Part shown: positions 40,926-50,075 of the stretch, in pieces
Position numbering within the stretch: position 1 is the first letter of the stretch
Layout: every line of letters begins with the position of its first letter
Assembly: GCF_000002515.2 (NCBI RefSeq)
Contig: NC_006042.1
Span: forward strand, 2,538,198 to 2,602,197
Source: Kluyveromyces lactis
Taxonomy: Eukaryota > Ascomycota > Saccharomycetes > Saccharomycetales > Saccharomycetaceae
Direction: 5' to 3'
Length of the DNA stretch: 64,000 nucleotides
Notes under the pieces: model-generated
The model's input: only the letters and a program-made list of their open reading frames with translations
What the model was told of the DNA's origin: nothing
Database searches by the model: none
Position numbers and translations under genes: made by a program

Positions 40926-41165
40926 CTATGATCGTATTGATATTCCATGTTCTTTAACCGATTGCCATTTGTTATTCTTTAGATCAATGATCTTTTTACG
41001 GTTGACACCAATCTTAATCATGTTTTCGTTTCTAACCTTAAGTGAATTCAAATCTAAAAAAGATTTATGTGGCACTTCCATACATCTTTTGTTTAGTTTC
41101 CCGACGGCCTCATGTAATTTGTTTTCTATTTGGTTGGGCAGCGGTGGCTTCATTACTGTTGACAT
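40926..41165 (-). CDS. Small basic hypothetical protein (79 aa)
   Basis: ATG-initiated minus-strand ORF, 148 bp downstream of WSS1 and convergent with the orphan gene. The protein is basic and hydrophilic with a helical middle (NQIENKLHEAVGKLNKRC) and N/K-rich C-terminal half. The overlapping plus-strand frame begins with GTG and has less protein-like composition, so this strand is the better candidate. Not recognised. Confidence 0.4.
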   Translation of the reverse strand: MSTVMKPPLPNQIENKLHEAVGKLNKRCMEVPHKSFLDLNSLKVRNENMIKIGVNRKKIIDLKNNKWQSVKEHGISIRS

Positions 41166-41312
41166 TCAAATACTTTATAACTAAATAAAATTACTGTTGT
41201 AATCTTTTCTTTGTCAAGGTTTCCAAGTAGGGAAGTAATAAGATAATGAATATGTAAACCAACATTCCTTGGTTATCTAATTTCATCTCTTTATGATCTC
41301 AGATGTTGCAGT

Positions 41313-42044
41313 TCACGTCAAATCCATAATTTCTATACCCCCAGCGGTTTCTAACTTGGTGACTTCAATATTATGATTCTCTTCGTTTGAATCATCATCA
41401 AGAAGTTCTATTACTAGATCTTCTTGAACAGGCATATAGTTTTTCTGATCATTTGAGTTGCAGCATGTTTTGTTATCCGCTGCCCTTTTATCTGCCGCGA
41501 TTGCTGCCATTTCTCTAGCATTCCTTCTTGGTCCTGTTCCAGGTGTCGTACCACCTAGTCTTCTTCCTTTACCTCTTTCTAATGTCTTTCCAATAATAAT
41601 CGACCCCATCGGTTTGCTACCCAATCTTTTCCCGGTGCCGAGAAAGCTGTCGTAAAGTCCCATTTGTTCAATGGTCCATTGTCTTCCCGATAATTGATCC
41701 AGCTTTTCGTAAAACTTTCGGTCATGAGGACCATGTAAATTATGGGTAAGCTCATGAAGCATGGTACCCATAATAGATTCTATCGGTAGAAATTTATATT
41801 CGTCTAATGGGTCTCTAAGCCGCAACATGATCTTCATGCCTTTGTTCACGTTCATACCTAAAAGTGATCGATTCCGTGGATAAAACTCAACTAATTGTCT
41901 TACTTTGAACCTTTCCTCTTTCATCAGATACGATACGTTATGAGCGACCCTTTTCAATATGTTTAATGCATCGTTTTTTCCTGGTTTTGTTTGCAATACT
42001 GCAATGCTTCCTACATGCGGATTCTTTTGTATCGGAGGAACCAT
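41313..42044 (-). CDS. WSS1: DNA-protein crosslink metalloprotease Wss1
   Basis: A 243-residue SUMO-targeted protease of the WLM/SprT-like clan that cleaves proteins crosslinked to DNA. I start it at the ATG at 42044 (MVPPIQKNPHVGSIAVLQ), since the extra upstream codons contain no ATG and the conserved part begins here. The zinc site HELTH is at H97-H101 with the third ligand in GPHD (H107). FLGTGKRLG follows near 146-154. The C-terminus carries two SUMO-interacting motifs, VIELLDDD and the extreme IEIMDLT. S. cerevisiae Wss1 (YHR134W) is 269 aa. Confidence 0.93.
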   Translation of the reverse strand: MVPPIQKNPHVGSIAVLQTKPGKNDALNILKRVAHNVSYLMKEERFKVRQLVEFYPRNRSLLGMNVNKGMKIMLRLRDPLDEYKFLPIESIMGTMLHELTHNLHGPHDRKFYEKLDQLSGRQWTIEQMGLYDSFLGTGKRLGSKPMGSIIIGKTLERGKGRRLGGTTPGTGPRRNAREMAAIAADKRAADNKTCCNSNDQKNYMPVQEDLVIELLDDDSNEENHNIEVTKLETAGGIEIMDLT

Positions 42045-42470
42045 CTGTGCGTTGTCCGTATATAGGCTGTCATTAATTTTCAATAGCGCAACTTTTTTAG
42101 TTAGTTCATATCCATAGGATATTCTACTGTTATCATCCGCAGTAGTATCCAATACTAAAATCCAATTTTTCCTTTGGTCTCTTCGTTTGATGTGTCTCCA
42201 AATGGAGGTTCTTTTGAAATGTTTAAATACGATTCTTAAAACAAAAATCGATAGTCCACTATTTCAACTAAATTTTTTAAAAATACATATCGTACAAACC
42301 ACATTCCTTTCTAATTTATTCTAAAGTGTCCACACACCCTGAGATTTCCAATCGATTTTAGGATCCACCAATACAACTCAAGCTTACGTACAGTTCCACA
42401 GTGATTTAATTGACCTGTGAAACAATATATTTATTGGTAATAAACTAAATTATTGTCGTTCATCAAAAAC
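42045..42470. promoter_or_regulatory. Divergent promoter WSS1-NSG1/2
   Basis: 426 bp between divergent ATGs, AT-rich. TATATTTATTGGTAAT lies about 45 bp before the NSG start. No specific factor site that I would defend. Confidence 0.4.
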
Positions 42471-43241
42471 ATGACAGAAAGCGCGTCGAATAGCACGGGA
42501 TCAAAGTACGGAAGCTCAGAGTCGTCCAACTTGTTGACGAAGCCTGCATTGTATGGACTATATGATGCTGATGTGCTCAAGAGCGAGGACTCAGAGATCT
42601 ATGAAGAAGTTAAAAAAGCATCAAGTGGTAAAGAATTAGAAAATGGAATAGTACAACGTGCTAAGAAAATCCCTAGTTCTGTCAATGTGGCTTTAGCATG
42701 GGTTGTACTATCGATAGCAGGCATCGCTTATCATGAATTATCAAAGAACTTACATGATAATCATGAATTGCATAATGACTTTACTTCCCGCCCGTTATTA
42801 TTGGGTGCCACTATTGCACAATCATTAAGTTTTGGGTATTTACCACCTTGGACATTTTACGCCATCGAAGGTATACTTTTCGGAAGTATCGTTCCATTTG
42901 TAAACTGGATACTTGGAACCTTTGATCGGCAACCAACCACTATTTCTAGTGTTTTAAGATCTACAAATGCCATGTTAGGTGTTTCTTTTGGGATTCGTAG
43001 AATTGAATGGTCTTCCAGTTTACAAGCAAGTGGTGCATGGTTCTTACTCAACATTATCCTTTGGTTGTTCTTTGACAGCTCATTTACTATGCTAGCATCT
43101 GGTTTGGCTATTGGTTTAGTCACTTGCGTGACCTGCTATCAAGACATTACCGATAGCGCACAGTTGTTATATTTCATTGATTTCTACTTCCTTGGTCTAC
43201 TATTCTTCACAAGACTAGGAAAATTTTTATACCGTCAATAA
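42471..43241 (+). CDS. NSG1: INSIG-type sterol regulator of HMG-CoA reductase
   Basis: A 256-residue ER membrane protein of the INSIG family that stabilises Hmg2. The start is the ATG at 42471 (MTESASNSTG); the six codons before it would need a TTG start. A polar N-terminal ~65 residues is followed by about six membrane segments, including VALAWVVLSIAGIAYH, the conserved PPWTFYAIEG and RIEWSSSLQASGAWF, and TCVTCYQDI. The single gene corresponds to both NSG1 (YHR133C) and NSG2 (YNL156C). Confidence 0.88.
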   Translation: MTESASNSTGSKYGSSESSNLLTKPALYGLYDADVLKSEDSEIYEEVKKASSGKELENGIVQRAKKIPSSVNVALAWVVLSIAGIAYHELSKNLHDNHELHNDFTSRPLLLGATIAQSLSFGYLPPWTFYAIEGILFGSIVPFVNWILGTFDRQPTTISSVLRSTNAMLGVSFGIRRIEWSSSLQASGAWFLLNIILWLFFDSSFTMLASGLAIGLVTCVTCYQDITDSAQLLYFIDFYFLGLLFFTRLGKFLYRQ

Positions 43242-43562
43242 ATATATATGTATAAGTTCAGCGGCAATTACCTCATGTCACAATATTTATACGAACATCT
43301 TCTTTCCTAAAGTTTATAATACTAATCCTATACAAGTAATTGTCCGTTATTTGCAAAGCGTTAAAGTTTCCATTATATAAAAGCGTTACAACAGTTGATA
43401 TCTAATTTATATAAACCATTTGTAATTCAAGTATGGTAAGATCAAATAAAACGGGGCGACATAGAGAAACCATACGATGTGCATGAGACTTACGGGAATG
43501 TTGACATCTGTTCCGAGACTTTCCTATTGATGTGATTCTCGAGTTTAATAATAGAACAACTA
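43242..43562. other. Convergent intergenic region NSG1/2-IGO
   Basis: 321 bp between two stop codons, AT-rich; nothing else seen. Confidence 0.45.
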
Positions 43563-44015
43563 CTATTTATTGGGTGACCTTGGTGGTGGTGGACCACTTG
43601 ATATACTGCCTTGTCTATTTAGCCTTTGGGCGTCGACATTGCTGGGACCGTTTGCACTACTGGACATTCTTCTTTTGATGATACTTTCTCTTAATCCGCT
43701 AGGATTTGTCAAAGGTAAATTGTTATTAGCAACTGGACTCGACTGCAAATCGTCAGATTTCACACCTGCCCTACGTAAAGCGTAGTCCCCGCTATCGAAA
43801 TATTTTCGTTCTTGCAATTTGTGTTGGAATAAGTCTTTCTTACTGGGTAGTTTTCCATACATTTTGTATATTTTTAACTCTTGTGGGGAAAGCTTTGACA
43901 AATCAACATTTTCTGGATTAGCTACAGGAGCTTTTGGATCTACACTTTCAGAATCATGTATATGTGGGTGTCTATGTTCATGCCCAAAGACTGGGTGTTC
44001 TTGCTTGTCAGACAT
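43563..44015 (-). CDS. IGO1: Endosulfine-family PP2A inhibitor Igo1/2
   Basis: A 150-residue protein that, when phosphorylated by Rim15, inhibits PP2A-Cdc55 and promotes entry into quiescence. The endosulfine core is at about 44-90: KMYGKLPSKKDLFQHKLQERKYFDSGDYALRRAG split as KMYGKLPSKK and KYFDSGDYALRRAG, with the Rim15-target serine in FDSGDYA. The flanks are low-complexity and Pro/Ser-rich. One gene corresponds to IGO1 (YNL157W) and IGO2 (YHR132W-A). Confidence 0.92.
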   Translation of the reverse strand: MSDKQEHPVFGHEHRHPHIHDSESVDPKAPVANPENVDLSKLSPQELKIYKMYGKLPSKKDLFQHKLQERKYFDSGDYALRRAGVKSDDLQSSPVANNNLPLTNPSGLRESIIKRRMSSSANGPSNVDAQRLNRQGSISSGPPPPRSPNK

Positions 44016-44981
44016 TCTGTTTTTTCACAGATATAATTTAGAGTGTTTTATCTTTGCTTCCCTAATGTGTATTGTGGATCAAGCTTGAAATACCAGATAT
44101 TCAAATCACGAGCAATTTTTTGAAGAGGCCAGAATTCCTAGTAATATTGAAGTCAGGCTGCCACCTTTTATCTAAATAATCATTCTATAAAATTCCTAAT
44201 TCAATAAATATGATTACAATGGATGCACCAGTTCGCATGATATTGACCCTATCTATCTATATTCATCATTCACATTTATTCTATTCTTCCAAATGCTATG
44301 TGAAAAGTGAGGTACATGGGGAGAACGATAGGGCGGGTAACATCCACAATGGATTACACCAATGTTTGCATGCTAGGAGTCATATCAAGTCATTAATTGA
44401 TAGCTTATCAGTGCCGTTAACTGAGGAATTGATAAGCTCTAGGCACACTTTATATTCGCAGGGACGAATGTGGAATGTAGAGTTGTTGCGGTACTGAATA
44501 GCCGTATGCGTCGTAGAAATTTTACCATTCTATTAATTATCAATACGATGATAAAAAAGTGGAAAAGAATCTTTCAAAATCATGACGATGGGGAGTACGT
44601 AAACGTGGACGAATATTTCGATGTATAGGTGCAACAAAATCCTTCGCTGCTAAGTGAATGAATATCCTGAATTGATTATTGACTAACAGTTGTGATCCAT
44701 TCGTTTAAAGGATACCCTTACCAGAAGTGTTCATAGGGTTTTTTTCCTAGTTCAACCGAAATTATTTCGGCATTTCCAGAGATTACTTGGAAGAGAGGTT
44801 AGTTTAGGACTCTAACGAAATAACAAGAAAAGAGCCGTAAGTTATCACTGCTTATACGACCAGGAAAGTGGTTGTTAGATAAATTATTTAAACTGCTACT
44901 GTACTATAGAGGGGATAATAGAGAATACTACGAATACAAGGCAGATTCTGTGTTCCAGCAGTAAGAACGACATTCGAAATT
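44016..44981. other. Divergent region IGO-ECM14
   Basis: 966 bp between divergent starts. A 95-codon ATG frame at 44210-44497 and a 26-codon frame at 44548-44628 (MIKKWKRIFQNHDDGEYVNV...) have no recognised domain. They could be remnants of a lost gene, but I have no homology to support that. Confidence 0.4.
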
Positions 44982-46310
44982 ATGAGAGTAGGAGCTTTAA
45001 CCCTTTGGGTGATTAATCTAATAGTGCTGTTTACCAATACGGCTGAAGCTAGGGATTACTCCAACTACAAAGTGTGCAGATTCAACGATGAGTCTCAATT
45101 CAGTGTTATAATCTCCAAGTTGAAAGACATAGCAATGATAAAACAGGAGTACGAATTCGATATATGGGCAAAATCGAAATCGCATGGATTTATGGATATC
45201 CGGATGCACGATGACATTTTGGAACAATTCCCTAGTTGCGATATTATAATTGAAGATTTAAATTCCGTCATTTCTGAAACAAAATCGGCAGTTGGGGGAG
45301 AAACCTCCAACGACGCCAGAACCCAGAGTTTTTTTGATGCTGAATCTAAAAGGCCAAAAGATATATTCTTTGACGAATATCGTGATTTGGACACAATTTA
45401 CACATGGTTAGATCTCCTACAGTTATCCTTCCCTGATCTTGTTACGGTAGAGTGGACTGGTCAGACCTTCGAAGGCAGAGATTTGAAGGCCCTTCATATC
45501 TCGACAAATAACGTCGAGAAAAATCCTGATAAGAAGACAATTATCATTACCGGTGGGGTGCATGCTCGTGAATGGGTTAGTGTCAGTACGGTGTGTTACA
45601 CTATTTTCCAGTTACTGACGAGATATGGTAAATCAAAAACTGAGACCAGGTTTTTGGATCATTTGGACTTTTTAATCATACCTGTATTCAATCCTGATGG
45701 TTATGTATACACCTGGACGCATGATAGGCTCTGGAGGAAAAATAGACAACAGACTTATTTTCCACGGTGCTTTGGCATTGACATCGACCACTCTTTTGAT
45801 TTTCAATGGACTGGCTCTAACGACTTTCCATGTTCAGAGAGCTACAGTGGTGAATCACCATTTGAGGCTTTAGAAGCGGAATCATGGGATGAATATGTTA
45901 ACAAAGCTAAATCTGAGTACAATATCCACGGATATTTAGATTTCCACTCGTACGCCCAAGAAGTATTGTACCCATATGGTTATTCGTGTGATGCTTTGCC
46001 GAGAGATTTGGAGAACCTTTTGGAGTTATCATATGGCTTATCAAAAGCTATCAGACGCAAATCAGGAAAGGGCTATCATGTTCTTTCATCCTGCGAAGAC
46101 CGTGGTTCTGATTTGCAACCAGGCTTAGGATCAGGATCAGCATTGGATTATATGTACCATCATAGAGCTTATTGGGCGTTCCAGTTGAAGCTTAGAGACA
46201 CTGGTAATCACGGATTCCTACTTCCACCCAAGTTTATAGTTCCTGTGGGTGAAGAGATATATGCTGCTGTTCAGTACTTCTGTGAATTTATTCTTAACCC
46301 TGACCTCTAA
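44982..46310 (+). CDS. ECM14: Inactive metallocarboxypeptidase-like protein Ecm14
   Basis: A 442-residue secretory protein with a signal peptide (about 1-23, ending NTAEA), a prodomain, and an M14 carboxypeptidase domain from about 125. The zinc ligands are kept: H194 and E197 in HAREW, and H322 in DFHSYAQ. The residue equivalent to the catalytic glutamate (E270 of carboxypeptidase A, usually FELRDTG) is lysine K403 (QLKLRDTG). This is the known mark of the Ecm14 pseudopeptidase group, linked to the cell wall. S. cerevisiae Ecm14 is YHR132C (430 aa). Confidence 0.93.
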   Translation: MRVGALTLWVINLIVLFTNTAEARDYSNYKVCRFNDESQFSVIISKLKDIAMIKQEYEFDIWAKSKSHGFMDIRMHDDILEQFPSCDIIIEDLNSVISETKSAVGGETSNDARTQSFFDAESKRPKDIFFDEYRDLDTIYTWLDLLQLSFPDLVTVEWTGQTFEGRDLKALHISTNNVEKNPDKKTIIITGGVHAREWVSVSTVCYTIFQLLTRYGKSKTETRFLDHLDFLIIPVFNPDGYVYTWTHDRLWRKNRQQTYFPRCFGIDIDHSFDFQWTGSNDFPCSESYSGESPFEALEAESWDEYVNKAKSEYNIHGYLDFHSYAQEVLYPYGYSCDALPRDLENLLELSYGLSKAIRRKSGKGYHVLSSCEDRGSDLQPGLGSGSALDYMYHHRAYWAFQLKLRDTGNHGFLLPPKFIVPVGEEIYAAVQYFCEFILNPDL

Positions 46311-46391
46311 TATCACGAACTCCGTTGACTTTGTTTCCTTCAATTCATGTGGTAAAGTAAAATGCAAGTATATTTAGCTCCTACTTAATAA

Positions 46392-46964
46392 TCAATCTGA
46401 TTTATTCTGTTTACGTACTTCGAGAAGTTGGAAGGGGTCTATAGCCCGTATAAAGGAAATCGCACATATTAATACGCATGCGAGATAGAACAGTATTGAA
46501 TACATGTCAACAGGAATTCCAAGTTTTATCACTGCCAAGCTAACATCTACCTTTACTTTATCTTGTAAAATGGGATAAGAATCTGCTCTTGTTTCTATAA
46601 GGATGACTGCTCTGGTCTGTGTGCTTAAAGTGCCTTTAAATACGGTGCCATGAGGTATGAATTGATGACGAATCGATTTAAGGGAAATAGGATCAATTCC
46701 TGTCCAACAAATTTTGACCATATAGTTTTCATTTTTCTTTAGTCCTGTCAATTCCACAAACGTCTTAGCCTCAGGTTGAAGGTGGGTAGTGATAGTCCTA
46801 AATGTTGTATTCCGTGCATTGATATAAGGCAACTTCGGTACATATGATGGGCTTAACTCTGGAAAATCCTTTGGAACATGAAACTGATATGTTTCAGTAT
46901 TACCAAGTGCCAGATGACATAATGAGAAAAACGAAATGATACGTATAAGGAAAGTAGCCATCAT
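46392..46964 (-). CDS. PGA1: GPI mannosyltransferase II subunit Pga1
   Basis: A 190-residue type I ER membrane protein: signal peptide at about 1-21 (MMATFLIRIISFFSLCHLALG), lumenal region, one transmembrane segment at about 154-174 (MYSILFYLACVLICAISF), short basic cytosolic tail. Size and layout match S. cerevisiae Pga1 (YNL158W, 198 aa), partner of Gpi18 in adding the second GPI mannose. The order NSG-IGO-PGA1-ASI2 reproduces YNL156C-YNL159C. The call relies mainly on synteny and topology. Only 81 bp separate it from ECM14. Confidence 0.75.
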   Translation of the reverse strand: MMATFLIRIISFFSLCHLALGNTETYQFHVPKDFPELSPSYVPKLPYINARNTTFRTITTHLQPEAKTFVELTGLKKNENYMVKICWTGIDPISLKSIRHQFIPHGTVFKGTLSTQTRAVILIETRADSYPILQDKVKVDVSLAVIKLGIPVDMYSILFYLACVLICAISFIRAIDPFQLLEVRKQNKSD

Positions 46965-47247
46965 AGGTCCGAGTTAGTTTCAGATCTAGTTGCAGTTAAC
47001 TGAGTGTGTGCAGTGGATTTATTTTTGGGGACGGGTTTTGCTTTATTATTACGGACACTCTTTAGTATATATACACTTTAAACTTCAAATGCTTTATTGA
47101 CATTTTTTCAGAATTATTTCATACTATATCACAACTTTAAAACTAAAGGAAGATCACCTACAAGTCGGGGTGACGAGTTCTTTGGTGGACTTGTGTCATA
47201 CGTTCTAAGCCAGATCATCACAGTTCTGGAAAATTACTTAATATACT

Positions 47248-47949
47248 ATGAGTGATGATGATGAATTATATGAACAGTTTCAATATGAGATGGAGCATGG
47301 CACACCGCACCCAAATGTTGTTGATCCACGAGAACTAGAACAACTTTTACAACAACTGGAAGATGAACAAGAACAAGTTTTCTTGCGCAGAAATGTACGA
47401 CCAAGGAATGCGCCAGTACATTGGCCGGATTTTGTTGTAAGAAGACCATATCTGCGATTTCTTTTAAGGAATCTATTGATATTGGACCATATATTGATGG
47501 TCTTGTTTCTCCCATTTTCTCTTTTCACCGTTCTGAAGACCGTTATTAACCAGGTGACTTTCAGCGACACCGATGTCTTCACTGAAGTTGTCGATTATGT
47601 TCACAATCGTCAAGTTGTAGATCCAACATCCAGCATAGTGTACCTTTACAGAAACGGTGCCGGCCTATTAGGATGCTTTCACAACTCAGCTGTCTATCAT
47701 TCTGCACCTTTTTTTAAATACCTTATGAGAATCTATGAAAATCCAAACGTTCTTCGGCAACTCTACACTATCTACATCAAATGGTATACGGTCACAGTAT
47801 ATCTCGGATACGGTATCTTCGTGAGTTCTTACCTCTCCTTTGTCACCTTCTTTTTCGTCGTATGTGTGACGCTTCTATTCATCAAGAAGTTTAAGGGAGT
47901 GGATGTTATCATCGCTAATATCCTACAAACATGCAACTTAGTATTTTAG
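47248..47949 (+). CDS. ASI2: Inner nuclear membrane protein Asi2 (by synteny and topology)
   Basis: A 233-residue protein. The N-terminal ~75 residues are acidic and Glu/Gln-rich (LEQLLQQLEDEQEQV), with two hydrophobic segments at about 74-96 (LLILDHILMVLFLPFSLFTVL) and 183-214 (VTVYLGYGIFVSSYLSFVTF onward). It sits next to PGA1 exactly as ASI2 (YNL159C, 289 aa) does in S. cerevisiae. Asi1-Asi2-Asi3 form the ubiquitin ligase of the inner nuclear membrane that degrades mislocalised proteins and latent Stp1/2. Sequence recognition alone is weak. Divergent from PGA1 by 283 bp. Confidence 0.65.
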   Translation: MSDDDELYEQFQYEMEHGTPHPNVVDPRELEQLLQQLEDEQEQVFLRRNVRPRNAPVHWPDFVVRRPYLRFLLRNLLILDHILMVLFLPFSLFTVLKTVINQVTFSDTDVFTEVVDYVHNRQVVDPTSSIVYLYRNGAGLLGCFHNSAVYHSAPFFKYLMRIYENPNVLRQLYTIYIKWYTVTVYLGYGIFVSSYLSFVTFFFVVCVTLLFIKKFKGVDVIIANILQTCNLVF

Positions 47950-48524
47950 TTTAGACATTACATAGAATAATAATTTTGCATTAGAAATGGTGGGAAAAAT
48001 ACTACAGAAATTAAACAGTTGCCTTTATTTGTGGAGTTAACATGAACACCGACTTGTCCATGTCCTTGGGGAAAGCTCAACATAAGCACCACGGTGAGGA
48101 GAAGGTATCATGCTTAATATTATATCACGTGACTGTATACGGTCTTGTCTTGTCATTTCCGACAAATTCCTGATTGGGTAAAACTTTCCCCTGCAAAAAT
48201 AGCGACCTTTGGAGTTGTTAAGATAAAATGCGCGATAATAAAGATAGATCAAGCTCGAGGTATAATCGCACGGTATGGTAACGGACAATGCTCAACAAAT
48301 TGAAGGAAATAATTAAACATATTTGATCGGGTTTTTGGTACTTTGTGATGATCGGAAATTGACGTATATAAGTGCTTGCTGTTTAGCTTCTTCTCAGAAC
48401 CGCTTTGAAGGAACTCATTCGGTTACTTCTAACAAGGGTATTCTCAGCCACATCAAATAAAGTTCTTATAGTATCCCACTTTCATTATTAGTACAACAGC
48501 CCTGCTCAAAATTGATAACAAACA
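47950..48524. other. Upstream region of the agmatinase-like gene
   Basis: 575 bp between same-strand genes. It holds a Cbf1-type TCACGTGA (CACGTG at 48126-48131) and a TATATAA near 48364-48370, about 155 bp before the start, which looks like a genuine core promoter. Confidence 0.5.
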
Positions 48525-49757
48525 ATGAAGGTTGCAGGATTTATATTGGGTGCTTTGATACAATTCAGCCTTACTGAAGGACATGTAGAACAGAATGAAA
48601 ATGCCAATCTAACAGAAATGTGGGGCGAGGACTGGCCCTTTTCTGGAATTCAAACCTTTGCACACTTACCTCACCACAAGTGTTTGATCGATATGGAAAA
48701 GAAGTTTGATATAGGGGTCATAGGAGTTCCGTTCGATACAGCTGTGAGCTTTAGAGGGGGTGCTAGATTCGGGCCACAGGCCATTCGTAAGGCATCCCAA
48801 CGCCAAACTTCGATGCGCGGGTTCAATTTCCGTGCAGACATCAATCCATATCAAGATTGGGCTTCTGTGGTCGATTGCGGTGACGTTCCAGTAACACCGA
48901 TGGATAATTGCTTAGCGTTGAAAATGATGACTGCGGCATATGAGAATCTTTTGAGCCATGAATCCCAGACAAGCGACAATAATTTACCTCCAAGGTTTGT
49001 CACTCTGGGCGGTGACCATAGTATCATCTTGCCAGCGCTACGTGCTCTAAGAAAAACTTACGGTCGTCTTGCTGTCATCCATTTCGACTCTCACTTAGAT
49101 ACCTGGGCACCTTCTAAGTACCCATCCTTCTGGCACAGTGATACTTCGGAGTTTACTCACGGTTCAATGTTATGGATAGCTCATAACGAAGGTTTACTCA
49201 CTGAAAATAACAATATCCATGCTGGGTTGAGAACCAGATTAAGCGGATCTAGTTTCGAAGATTACGATGATGATGACAAAGTCGGATTTCACCGTATCGA
49301 AGCAGACGAAATTATGGACGGCGGTATTAAGTCCATTGTTGAAAAGATCAAATCAAAAATTCCTAGTGATGTCCCGGTCTATATAAGTGTCGATATCGAC
49401 GTTTTAGATCCATCTGCAGCACCAGGTACAGGAACTATGGAAGTCGGAGGATGGATGACTAGAGAATTGATCCGTATTATTCGTGAACTAGAAGATCTCA
49501 ACCTCGTCGGTGCAGATATTGTTGAAGTATCTCCACCATTCGATCCTACTGAAATTACATCGTTAGCTGGTGCTCAAATTGCATACGAATTGATCACAAA
49601 CATGGTGAAGAAAGGACCAATAGATCCAGAGCTGATTAAGCATAATCTTGAATTATCAGATAAGTTGACTCAAGGACAACAATTGTTAGGTTTTTCAAGC
49701 CCAACGGATGAACTAAATGACAAAATCCAAAAAGAACAATTTGTTTTGCAAGCCTGA
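48525..49757 (+). CDS. Secreted agmatinase-family ureohydrolase
   Basis: A 410-residue arginase/agmatinase-family enzyme. All six manganese ligands are present: H165 in GGDHS, D188/H190/D192 in HFDSHLD, and D290/D292 in SVDIDVLDP. The substrate loop [10 protein letters not shown] and [10 protein letters not shown] are of agmatinase type, not arginase type, so the likely reaction is agmatine (or another guanidino compound) plus water to urea plus putrescine. The first ~18 residues form a signal peptide ([19 protein letters not shown]), so the enzyme should enter the secretory pathway. I know no S. cerevisiae orthologue; similar secreted forms occur in other fungi. A DUR3-type urea transporter lies 6.3 kb further on. 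Confidence 0.88.
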
Positions 49758-50075
49758 ACGATAAATAACAATGATACTTAATTAACTACAGCTTTCCCTC
49801 TATAATTTAAACGAAATTATCACGGACTTTACCTTTGGTTTAAAAGAAGACCATTTCATTAGATTGTATATAAGATGCCTTCCAGTAGTGACATTTTTCC
49901 CTTTTCTGAAATTCTCAACTGGTGCTCTCAATACTTAAAGTAAATAATGAAAAATATCGAATATTTAGAAGAACAGAGAGAATCGATCCAGACATCAACA
50001 AAGGCGATTTCATCTACTGCTATTCAAACCTTTTCTTCAGTGAACTATAGCATTCCTTCCCTTAATCGTTGAAAT
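49758..50075. other. Agmatinase-MFM1 intergenic region
   Basis: 318 bp between same-strand genes, AT-rich, presumably terminator plus MFM1 promoter. Nothing else recognised. Confidence 0.4.
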
